A DNA stretch of 64,000 nt from contig JAHLJT010009436.1 in NCBI GenBank assembly GCA_031308135.1, forward strand, positions 159,801,734 through 159,865,733, in the 5' to 3' direction. How positions within the stretch are numbered: the first letter of the stretch is position 1; each line of letters starts with the position of its first letter. The DNA comes from Acheta domesticus (taxonomy: Eukaryota; Arthropoda; Insecta; Orthoptera; Gryllidae). The notes below the pieces were generated by a model, which was not told where the DNA came from, made no database searches, and saw nothing but the letters and a program-made list of their open reading frames with translations. The position numbers were made by a program, and so were the translations under genes. Positions 1-12,180 of the stretch are shown one piece after another.

Positions 1-1484
1 GATCGATAGTACTGAACGTTCGAGGGTGCAAAAACTCCCCATTGAGTTATTTATACGCAATGGGTCTACGAGACCCACGCGCCTATCGATGAGTTAATAT
101 CGACACCACGGATTCGTTACATTCCTACTGTACCTTAGTTTGCCGTTAGTATTGTAGAATTCTCCAAGATTAATTTACCCTTTATTGATTACGTCAAACA
201 GCTAGTACACATTTCGATCGGGTCCATGATCCATTGGGCAAATGGTGACATGGTCTCTTGCTTAGATTCTGAATAGCAATATAGCTTTTCTTCCTCCGAA
301 AACCTTACAAACATTTTCGACCGGTGCAAACAACTTAAACAGTTATTTATTACGCAATAGGCATTTATGGCAAAAAGAACAGGTGACACGATGCTGAGTG
401 CGATAAATCGCTGTTGCACTTTCAATACAAACAAGTGTGGACGAGTCAATTCGATTCGATATTTTGCAAGATTTTATTTCTCTATTATGAATTCGTCACT
501 GAACTTTCGAATGCTGTTTGATACAGCACATATTTGTGGCAAAGGGAGTAACGCCCCGATGCTGAATTGGTTAGGTCACTTTTTGATCAAATCACATGTG
601 GGTGTTTCGGTTCCTTCGAATTTTAAAGATCCTTTTGGTCTTACATATTTTTGTTGCATGAATTTTTGTTTGAAATAACTCAGATTTCCACGCAACGGCT
701 AATAATGGCTAAGAGAGCGCGTGATGGATGGGACGACGTTGGAACGGATGATTGAGTCAGTTGGTGACGACTTAATTCGATGTTTTCATCGTAACATTGT
801 AGCAGTTGCGAATGGCTACCAGGGGCTATTAGCCGATGACGTTAGAAGTAGATGGGGATGACAGCGGTCAAGGTTATGTTAGATTGCTTTTGGTCTTTCC
901 GACGAGTTGGATGTGCCTTTGGGCACAATGATAACGTCCTTGGATTTTTTAAGGCATTAGGTGCTCTACAGTTAGGTACAGAGTCATAATTAGAAACATA
1001 GACAATTATTGACCAACATATTATTTGCATTTCGAGTATATTATACATACATTAACTACTTTATAAAACGATTTTCTAAAGTTTGGTCGAATTTTCTCAA
1101 TAGTTAATTTAGGAAACGCGTTATTTTGTTTATTTAATGTTAAAGCTGGTTATCAATTGTGTGTGACGTACGAAGAAAGTGCAGTCTATAGATGTTTCCT
1201 TGAACTCTGGAATCCCTAGCCTAGATCTTACCCTATGGTCTTAAATTGTGAATAGGAGATAGCAACGAGTGTTTTTGGTAAAAAAAAAAAAAAAAAATTA
1301 TGAGAGAACTTACATGCTATCATTTGCTTCAGTTCGTTTGTTACGATTATTTTAACGGAAGGCGGCAGTTAAAATCCTTAAATGACTCTGTCTGTTGAGA
1401 ATGGCTTTTGATTACTGTTCGGTCGATGTAAACTACTGTATGAGAAAGCGGCTAATTTTCCTGTGTCGTAACCTCTGTGCGCAG
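1..1484. other. Upstream sequence or intron, no gene recognised
   Basis: AT-rich sequence before the first recognisable Mp20 exon, probably part of the preceding Mp20 intron. It contains a short palindrome near position 60-77 (GGGTCT, 3-nt gap, AGACCC) and a poly(A) run near 1280-1297. The short open frames here show no family signature and no splice context that I trust. Confidence 0.5.
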
Positions 1485-1605
1485 GTTCCAGAAGGCCTGC
1501 GTGAAGTACGGCGTCCCGGACGTCGACCTCTTCCAGACCGTCGACCTGTGGGACAAGAAGAACATCGTCAACGTGACAGTCACGATTTTCGCTATTGGAA
1601 GAACG
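1485..1605 (+). CDS. Mp20: Mp20 penultimate exon (end of CH domain)
   Basis: Preceded by a gcag acceptor (1481-1484) and followed by a gtaag donor from 1606. Read from the second base it gives 40 codons starting FQKAC, ending in a complete codon. The match to the last helix of the Mp20 calponin-homology domain (YGVPDVDLFQTVDL, then FAIGR) is clear by eye. Confidence 0.88.
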
Positions 1606-4600
1606 GTAAGCCTCTGTCGTTCTTTTCGGCCACGATCATAACAAAATCTTGTACTTTGAAGATTGTGTATTTTACTGCATGTTATGAAAATGTGTTAACA
1701 CAATTATTTGTTTAATCTTGATGAGCGGTATCCTTTGCTTTTTGACAATAAGAAAGGAAACGTTATTAACTTATCACACACGACATTTTGTGACCTAATT
1801 GATCCCATCCTCAGATGGAACGGTCTAGAAAAAAAAGTAAATCACTACAGGTCTAAGAAGATATTTAAACAACATTCAAAATTATCAGTATACTTGTAGA
1901 TATAGGTAAAAATACTGTTGAAAGAGAGTATGTACAAATGTAATCAGTGGTGAAAGGCGACGATGAACTTTCCTTATTTGAATTCTAAGGAAATCCTTGT
2001 TGCGTAGTTGAGTACCCTGCGTCCGTTTGTCCGTCACTCACTGTTAGACCGCTTCCTTTTCGCCAATCGAGACAATTGAGATGTCATTGGACGCGTGTCG
2101 GTCTCCTGGTCCATCTAGAAGATTCGAAGATTCCAAAACAGACCCATCTAGAAGATTCGAAGATTTTGCTCCAAAAAAGTTTTTTTTTTTTCAACTAAAG
2201 TACATATGAGATGACCTACTACATTTATAAAGGCCCATCGGATTACTCTCGACAAGATAAATCTATTTTCACAATTCTTGCGGGTTCCTTTTGGACGATT
2301 CTGGAAGATTTCGAGTAAAACGTGTGGTTTTTGGTGATTTCAGGGCCCCTATGAGGATACTGATGAAACGGATTAAATTACTATACTCTCTTCAAGGCTT
2401 TTACGTGAATCGTCGCAATTTGATTCATCATTGACGAACATTTTGTAATGAAACAAAAATTTATATAAATATTTTAATCGACACTTTTTCATTGAACTTC
2501 CGTGTCCGAATGTCCGAAAATGGATGATTCAGATGATATGTTTCAAATTTATTTTTCTTAAGAACTTGCAAATCAAAAATTAAACTTAAGCATGAAAATA
2601 TCCACCGGCGCTAACCTAGAATTTTGTAAAGAATTCCACAGCACGTGAATGCCAACTCACTTAAGATCTGCAACAATTATAATTTAAAAAAAGCTCACAA
2701 ATTGTGCAATAACTGGGAGTTAAAAATGTTAAAAACATCAAAATATTAAAAAGTACAACTTCATCTGTTATGTTGGGGAAGGTTAATGTACTATATCTAA
2801 GAAGTTGATGATTGGTGATGAACAAAAAACTGCGTGGCAGTTATGTTAAAAAAAAGTAACCAGTATTGAAGTTAACAAACACAAGTCTGAGAAGCAGTAC
2901 GCTATTCTTTACGGGGGAAATTTACACAACGATGTGGGAATGAAAGTTTTTATTTTTTATCCTAATTTTTAATTTTGTCAGTAGAATAGTTTAACTTATC
3001 ATAGATCTTTCATTTAATTCTTAAGTTAATATTTAGAAATTTTAGTTTCATTGTGAAAATATTGAAGTATTCGGGAAAATGTGTTATGTTAAAGCCATCT
3101 GTCATTATACATACGTGCCTATGAGTTCATGAGTTACTCTTTTAACGCAATTGAAATTAAGATTGTGAAGTCTGCTGTATTATACGTAAATGATTCACTT
3201 ACCAGTAATAAATATGAAAATGAATCCGTTTAATCCGAGACCAGGTCCAAGTGAGATAAGAAATTATTCTTATTCATTTAAATTGATATTGAATATTTTT
3301 TTAGTTATCCTTTTTGGCGAAATCCACAGTGTGTCCCTGAGTTATCCGTTGCCTGCGAAAGCATCACCAGTGTGTTATCGGCGCTAATCCACCGCATCCT
3401 GGTGATGTAGTGTGAACGTTATCACGGCGGAAATTCGTGGAAACTGCGCGCGACAGGACGTCAAGTCGTGTGATGCTCGTCACACAGCTACGTGCTGATT
3501 GCGAGGACTAGTTCGCAAGGGCAAGAGAGTTTCCGAAACATCTCTACGACTCCTCATATCTTTTAGATTTTTCTGCGGAAGGTTGATCGACAAGCGAACT
3601 TGTGTAGTGCAAGCGCGTAGCAGTGATTTAATTGAGAGGGAGGAAAAAAAAAAACAAAAAACAACAACAACAACAACAACAACACCCACTTCGGATTCCA
3701 GTTACGAACATTTTTTTTTCATTGTGGAGAAACTTATTATTAGAACACATTATCAGTGTTTCAATACTTCTTGTTATTGCTAGTGTTAACGATGTTTTGT
3801 ATTACATTGTATTTCTTTCTTGTATACCATCGGATTATAGCCAGTTGCAGTTAAAATAAATAACTGTAACTAAAAGGAGGACGGCGAACTTAACCCGCAG
3901 AGGCGAGTATTTCAAGGCAACAGGGGGTGGGGGGTTAAGGGGCGATTTGCCTTTTCATCGTTAGAAATTTTCAAGATTAAAAGTGTGTCAAATTAACACA
4001 AATATGACTTGCTTCTTTAATAAACATTTTAATTGTCAACCCAACAAAAAAGGAATCTGTTCTGGAAGGCTTTCTGGCTCCGCTACTGATTTCTCGCGTT
4101 GAGGTTTTCGCAAGTAGAAAAATCTCGTCTGAAAACTCTATTTTTGTGGGTCAATAAAATATCTTGAATATATACACATACAATCATAGGGATAATACGA
4201 TTGATGATAGTGAAAGATGTAGGTGACGGCGATAGAAGCGAAAGATGTCGAATAATAATTATAAAATTTCGAGACAAACAGTTGATCTACAGTATTCGAG
4301 GACAGTTCTCAAAATTGTAACATTTTCTGGTCAAATTAAATATTTTTCATAATTTTAAAATTGGGAAAGATGTCTTCCTTTACAATTTTGTTCTATGCTA
4401 AATGACAATGTGATGACAAAAGAAAAACAATGAAAATCGTCGCAGAAAGTCTTTTTGTGTTACACTTATGTCAGTTGTATGCCAATTCAGCTGTGGTAAA
4501 ATGAGTAAAAATTTCTATTCAGATTGGACATTTTAATTCTATTTACTTTAATATAAGTTGGATGATAGTTCTTGTAAGTTAAGTGATAATTTGTGCAGAT

Positions 4601-7464
4601 GCCAACCCACAAAGATATCTATGTGACTTCGTGCACTTTATTTACTGCAAAAAAAAGATTCACTTCAACATTTAAGATGTACTAAAAGATTTCGTGTGTG
4701 AGGGAGGACCTTCTGAGTCTTGTCCTTGAATCGCATCCTTGACACAGAGAAACATCACCATATTGTACTCTTCGTGAGGAGAAAAGATTCGCTTGGCGCC
4801 TATGAGTTCTATTTGCATGAACCTATTGCAAGGACAGCAGACCAGTGGTATGTTTTCCAAGAAGGCGTGCAAGGTAGGGCTCGTTAAATTTAACTTCAAG
4901 CACTGTAGAATTGCTGTCGTCACTCCTTAATCACTATCAGAGCTTCTTGGAAAGAAGAAAAGAAGATTACACCTCTCAAAAGAATATTAGGCCTTTAAAT
5001 AAGAGTGGGCTTCCTTTGAAACAATACTGCTTTATACACGTGCTGGGAAAATATTTAGGTGATACGTTTAGAATCAATCACATACATGAAATAAATTATT
5101 AATTTTTTTGCATACCAATTTGAAACATTCTAGGAAATCATTAAGATATTTTCATCAGCATTTTGAATTTGATTGTGCAGATAGAGGAAATGTGAACATC
5201 ATGCACACATGACCACATGCACATCAGCAGTCACGAACACGGGACATCTCTGACGGGAGTCACAGGGAGACGCGGGGAACACGTCCCTCCCTCCGAATTA
5301 TTTTTAATTGTATCGAGTAGTTTAAATCTACTTTTTTTTGCTAAAATTTACTGTCAGTGTATATTACTGAATACATGAATAGCTTAAATTTGACGAAGAC
5401 TAGCTTAAGCTTCAAGAACAGTTGTTACCTTCAATAAAGAACAAAAAATTGTGATTAACTAAAATCCGGGAAGGAACACAGTTTGTTTGCTGTGTGTCCC
5501 CCACATCCAAAGTTTACGTTTCACTGATGCCCATTCTTATGATTGACAGTTATTTCTGCTTCCTTCATGAGCAAGTTATCTACACTCCCCCCCTCCCCAG
5601 GACGCCCCATGATGACATCATGGCATCAGTTAGGGATGCGGCATCAACAACAAAACATCAATATTCAAAATTACATCATCGATGTTCATAATACCCCAAA
5701 TCACCGCGAGGCGCGCACGCGTGCGCCAGGCGGCTGATAGGGCGTCCCGCCGCCACCGCGTGAGTCACTATTGGAGAGGCGGCGCGCGACGCAGCCGCCG
5801 CGTCAGCAGTCAGCACGCGCACGCGGTGATTCACACGGCCGCCTCGCCGCAGGGCGCGCGCTGCGAAGGACCGCGTTGCTCTCTCCGCCCCATGCACGCG
5901 CGCCCACGCCCCCGCCCACGCCCACGCGCCGCCCTGCTCCACTCCGTCCGTCCCTGCCCTCCCCCGCCCCCGCCCGCCCCCGCCCCGCCCCCGCCCGCCC
6001 CCGCCCGCCCCCGCCCGCCCCCGCCCGTTCCCGCCAGTCCCCGCCAGTCCACGCCCGCCCCCGCCCGCCCCCGCCACGCCCCCGCCACGCCACGCCACGC
6101 ACCCTGCCACGCCCCCCGCCACGCCCCCCGCCACGCCCCGACCCGTTCCCGTTCCGTTTGACCCTGCTCTGTCCCGCTTCTCCCCGCCCGGCCCCGCCCG
6201 GCCCCGCCCGGCCCCGCCCGGCCCCGCCCGGCCCCGCCCGGCCCCGCCCGGCCCCGCCCGGCCCGCCCGGCCCCGCCCGGCCCCGCCCACCGTGTTCGGC
6301 CATTGTGCCGTATGTGCTCCGCTCCGCCTGGCCCCGCTCTGTGGCCTCCCTGCACCGCACCGCTATGTCCCACCAACAGTGGTTCTGATGAGCTCGGGCA
6401 TCCCTGCCTGTCCTGCCCTGGTCCTCCTCGCTCGTTCCCGTCATACGCACTTTTCAGGCTCACCCCACTGTGCTCCGTTTCGCTCTGCCACATTTGTTCC
6501 CGTCTGCCCCGATCCCCCGGTCCATTTGCGTTTCCTGCCATTGCACCCTAACCGTTTTACTAGCCTAGTTCGTTAGACCATTATCGCTTGAAGACCCATA
6601 CACATTTTTCACGTTCCTCTTCAGTGGCTCCGGGTTCCCCTTCTCCATCTCTCTCTCTCTCTTTCTCTCTCTCTACCTCTCTATCTCTCTCTCGTTCCCG
6701 CTCTCTGTCTCTCTCTTTCGAACTACGCTAAAAACAGGGTCAACGTGTGTGTTAAAAATAATGCTATTTCTTGAAACAAACTTCGACTTTTCTTTGTAAA
6801 TAAATTAGCTACATTCGGTTCACCAAAACACTTCTAAGTTATAAAAGGTAGGAATAATTTGTGCTCTTCGAAATTACCATTGAACATTCAATAATGGCAT
6901 TATTTTTTAACGTGCGTCTGTTAATCATGAATGATCATATGCGGTGTCGTTACTTAAGAAAATTTCATGAAGGTTTTTTCGAGGAAGAAAGTTTCGGAAG
7001 CTCAGATTTTGTCTAATTCATCTTCATTTTTGGATAGAGTTGACACCTCCTGAGGTCAAGCGAATTCTAACTGGGAGAGACGCTTTTCGGAGAAGGCTAA
7101 ATGCGGCGTGTCTATTTAGGTTCGCGTCGTGCCTGACGGACGTCATGGGCCGGACTTCTGTGTGGTTGCGCATGCACTTTGGGGGACGGAACACCAAAAT
7201 GGGACAACCATACGGTGTTCTGTACATCTGTAAAACCAATAAAAACTGAAGACACCCGGCGGAAGAGCTCCCCACCAGGAGCAGGCCGCCACAAGAATGA
7301 CCCAGGTTCCTCGCGGGGTGGGGAGTCAAATTTTTCACTGACAGACCAGTTGAACTTTTTCGAGTATGTTCTATTTTACTTTTCTTCTTCGAAAATCATA
7401 AAGATTTTTTCATGTTTTTTAGAGGAGGGACTCAAGACTCACTGACCCTCCGACTGAGCAGTAA

Positions 7465-7516
<52 letters not shown>

Positions 7517-10500
7517 CATTATTATTATTATAAAATGTTATTATTTAAGATGATATGCGGCTAATTAAGCCTCCTCGTCTGCCTATCACAGATCAACGAC
7601 GAATTTCCTGAATCTCCAATAGTAATTCAAAGACCGTAAAGTGGAAGGTACCGCCACAGTCAGTATGAAAGTCGGTTTGCGTAAAAATTGCTTTAATTCT
7701 GATTTTTTTAACTTGCAAATATATAAAAAAGTTTATTTTTGGCACTCTGACCTGCTTGACCTTCAAAGTATAATGGAATAAATCTTCTTCTGGGACCGAA
7801 CTGTAGACTTGAGCGTGAAGAAAATGTGGCTCATAACCTGAGTTCAAGAACGGCCAAATATGCCACTGCAGATTCAAGCATTCCCTTACCAAGATTTAAC
7901 GTTTGGTTTGGCCCAGTAGTATGACTTCCTTTTTGATCATGGGAATCCACAAGCACTGGCGGATCCAGGGGGGCAGGGGGACGATGTCAGCTAGGACAGC
8001 TGTCTTTGCGCGCTGCAGCATGGCGTTTACCAAGTTCTAATTGCACTGTTTTTCCAAAAAATACTTTTCGAATATTAACAATATTTATATTATTGCACTG
8101 CATTTTTAAAGAACTTTAGAATGCTGGAGAAAAGCATATACTTCCATTAAAAAAAAGCAAAGTTTTGTCAATATCTCAAAAATTAGAAGAAAGAAAAAGA
8201 AATGTTATTTGCCCCATCATCTGCAACAACATGGAGTAAATAGCGTCTCGATACCTCAAACCGTTTTCAAGATATTTGTTGTGGCCAACTTAGGTGGTCC
8301 ACCTGTATATTAGAAACGTCGATGGCAATGCCCTAATAACTGATTTTCAGACAAAAAATATACAGTATTAGTTGTAGTTTGAAAGTGTCGTGAATGAATG
8401 CTCTTAATTTGATCGGATGCTCTTAATTTGATCCGCTCGAGACGCCGCTCGAGATCCGCTCGAGACGCCGAGGCGCCGCCGCCGGGCAGAATTGCCCGAG
8501 TGCGTGACCAGCCAGCGCAGCGGGGCGTGGGGGGCGCCTGCCTGTATCGAGGGCCAGCGGCCTTGCCCCCGTCGCCCCTCCCACTCCCCCTGCACCCAGC
8601 GCTGGCACTGCGCCCGTCGCCTCTGCGCCGCGCCGCGCGCCTCAGCCCATCAGCTGAGCGGCGGCCGAGCGCGCCTCCTCCCGCGGTGCCCCTAACAAAT
8701 GGATTATACTTCGGTTTTTCCTTCTTGACGCGGAGATGTCATGAAAATGGAATATCTCACGGTATTTCGCGTCGTTCTGTGTTGTGCCGCCAGGAATCCC
8801 GTGATCGCCAGCACTGCTCGATACAGTCGCGATCATGCGACTCCTAGCGGCACAACCGAGAACGACGCGAAATACCGTGAGATAATTCATTTTGATGACA
8901 CACCCCCGTGCGCCAAGAATGAAAAACCGAAGTATATATGAAGTAAACAAAAGTCTGATAAATTAAATTGAAATAAATACAAGTTAATTAAAACGGAAAT
9001 CGATAAAAACAAACAAAAAATCAAAAATAAATTGAAATAAATTAATAAAATTGATTAAATTAATACAATTTCATTGACTAGTTACTAGTAGATCTGTGAA
9101 CAGCTGACTTCGCGTCCAAAAAAATTTAAGATCTACTCTTCATTGCAGTCTGTACATCGAACAATGCGTCTGCTTGTGACTGTAACAAATTTACTGACGG
9201 AAAGACGAAATAGCGAACCATCGAGTTATCTTTTTGTTCTAGATTGTCGAAGCTGAACATTGCACGAAACAGCCATTAACTCGGTCACCATCTTGAAGTG
9301 GAATCAAAAAAATAAAAATCCTAACATACCTTATTTTTTATCACTTCAAGAAATATTCATTCCAAATTTGAAGAAAACCAAACATATTTGGTTCTGACTG
9401 CATACTAATAAACACACGTGAAATGTCGAACGCTCGAATTCAAACAGGACCTTGGTCAGTAAATAAATAAATAAATAAATAAATAAATAGAAAATATATT
9501 TTTGATCACTTTCTATTTTCGCGTTAGAAAAGACACGCTTCATTCCGGAATATTGAAATTGACATTCAGTTTGAAACACACAATCTGTCGCCTTGGTTCG
9601 TGCGGGGTTTCCGTATAATCTTTACGATACAAAACGAAGTACAACTCATCGCCTCTATTGCCAAACTGTATGCGATGGTCACAACTCGTCCGAAGAGAAT
9701 AGCAGTTGGCCTGGCTGGGGTCCAAAAGAAAGTTACAGGGCTCTCCTTCTCTTTGACCTTTACTCCGTTTCAAGATTTACGGAGGCTCCTAGGTGTGATC
9801 CAGTTGTTGCGAAGAGGTCATGGGAGATGCAAGATGATCGTCCAGATGTCACGCACATCGCCCTCGCCCCTACCCCAGACCCACACACCTACCCACGCGC
9901 GCACACTCGCATACTCACACACTAACACTCACACTACACACACCCACTCCCGCTACACTCACCATCACACACATAATCACATACAGGCACTCACCTCTCT
10001 CTCTCTGTATGTCTCTCTCTGTATGTCTCTATGTCTCTCTCTCTCACACGATACCTACACACAAGTATTCGATAATGTGGTGCGATATTGGATTAGCTTA
10101 CGCGTATGCTTTGTGAAGTTATATCACTCCCAAGTTGAAAACACATCGTTTCGTTTTTCGATGAAAATCCGTTGGTGGGTCAAAAGTTGCGGACAGGATG
10201 AAATACACAGAATTGTCAGAACGGACAGAATGAAATACACAAAAAAAGTGAATAACTTAGCCCTGCTTCGTTCGCACCATCTAGTAAACAGAAGACTTAA
10301 ATCAAAGGGGAAAGAAGTTTGTGCAAACCATTTGAGAGACAAAAGATATATTGATATGCATACAATTCTGCTTTAAAGACGATAGGCCGATAAAATGTAA
10401 AGTTCTATTGATTACAGGAAGGGAAATTTTCAAACCTTCTAATAGTTTCAAGGGTTCTTCATCTTATGTTCGAAATAAATTACAAATACATCAAAGAAAT

Positions 10501-12117
10501 TAAATTTCGAAGATGTGTCTTTCCCAACAAAAAATAATTGGGTTCTATTAATCTTTACAGTGGGCATATGCATTACGTTTTAAATGATGTGTACTTTTTG
10601 ACATAATCTCGGTTTCTATAAAATAATTGAGCAAATAGTTGTTTGCATTTGCAAAAAAAGCTAGTTAATTTTAAATGGGGCTCCCTTAGAGCCTGCCGTT
10701 CATAATTAGAAACATTCCTGACTGAACTATTCCGAGTCGAAGTACTTCACGCAGTGTATCCGAGCTCTTTTGAGAATGCTAAACAACGGCAAAACCAAAC
10801 CAAGGTACGAATGACATCTAAAAACAGTAAAGAACTGTTCAAGAACTACGACTTCCCGGACATAAGAATGGCAGGTCCACGAGCCAATGAAAATTAGAAA
10901 AATATGTTACTGAACAGTGATAACGAGGGTTTTAGAAGTTCAGTCATTTAACCTAAATTCTTCAATTCAGTAGTGTGGGAGTATCGTACGAAGTAGAAAA
11001 GGTAAAACAACCTGTTAAATTATGGAGCTTCATTACTGAATATCTAATTTTCTTCTTGAAGTGTGACAGAATTTTAACAGAATTTCAATATCGGGAGTTC
11101 TGTTGAAAACGGTATGTGAGTTACGACACTCAACTATCTCATCTTAGTACGTGACATTCATTTCGAGATACGAAGGCTAAAAAATATCAATACGAGGAAG
11201 GAGTGTATTGTGTGGTGAAATGTCAGAAGTCACTGGCCTTATCAGGCGTTCACAATTGACCTGTTTTCAAACACCTTGCGTTGCGAGAAATCTGGATTCG
11301 TACCATTGAGAAACGAATCATCGTGTAATCAAAGCATATAGATAATCCTATTTTGCAACTTCCGGGTACAGATCTTGCAGGTATAGATATTTCTTTTACG
11401 TTCACTTTTTGTTTAACGAAATAAAAAAAATAGTACTTTTAGAAATAATATTATCATATTGTATGAAATGAGAGTATTTTACGAGATGTACTTTCTGGTA
11501 ATAATTTATAAGGTGCCGCATAATTTTCTGAATAAGGGTCATTCCATATTAAATCAACACAGTCATTTTACATCACCATCTCAGATTCAAATGAAATTTG
11601 ACACATAGGTAGTATGAATGGAGAATAAGAAAACTACAATTTTTGAGTAAAATATTTCCACCCGTTTCTGAAATACAGCCATGTAAAAGTTTGCAAAATT
11701 GACTTCCCGAAAATTTTTAAATTGATGTAGAACCTCACCAAATTAAGATAGAGAGCTGGAACAGGTGTCATTTTGCAGCTTTCTTTATGGCCTTTTATAT
11801 GATATACAACTCAATAGGGGTTGCGTTTAAAAAGGTTTTCAAATTTGAATTTAAATTTTGATTTTGAGTTTTTTCAAAATGCTCATCTTCAAAAAATTGA
11901 AAAAATTCTATAATAATCCTTGTATATATCCAAACAGATGGTGCAAGTTTAAAAATGGGACTGCAATGGGTTCATATGGTAATCTTTATTTAAAATACAC
12001 AATATTTACTTACTCTAGATTTTACTGATTTAAAATGCATTTTATTTCAAATTATAAGACCTAATATATACAAATTATTATTTAAGTGTTTTTTGTTGGT
12101 GAGTGTGTTGTGTGTTA

Positions 12118-12180
<63 letters not shown>

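Noticed and set aside
55..80. GGGTCT/AGACCC palindrome considered as part of a piggyBac-like end
   Set aside because: No TTAA flank, paired terminus or transposase sequence found; too weak to report as an element.
4672..4923. 83-codon minus-strand frame with several Cys residues
   Set aside because: No recognisable family and no splice context; left unassigned.
5676..6541. Long open frames of 150-236 codons on both strands
   Set aside because: Pro/Arg/Ala and Gly/Arg/Ala repeats in several frames at once; produced by the C-rich tandem repeats, no domain.
9600..10376. 258-codon open frame on the + strand
   Set aside because: Its centre is the CA/CT simple repeat (Thr/His/Ser-rich) and the ends match nothing recognisable.
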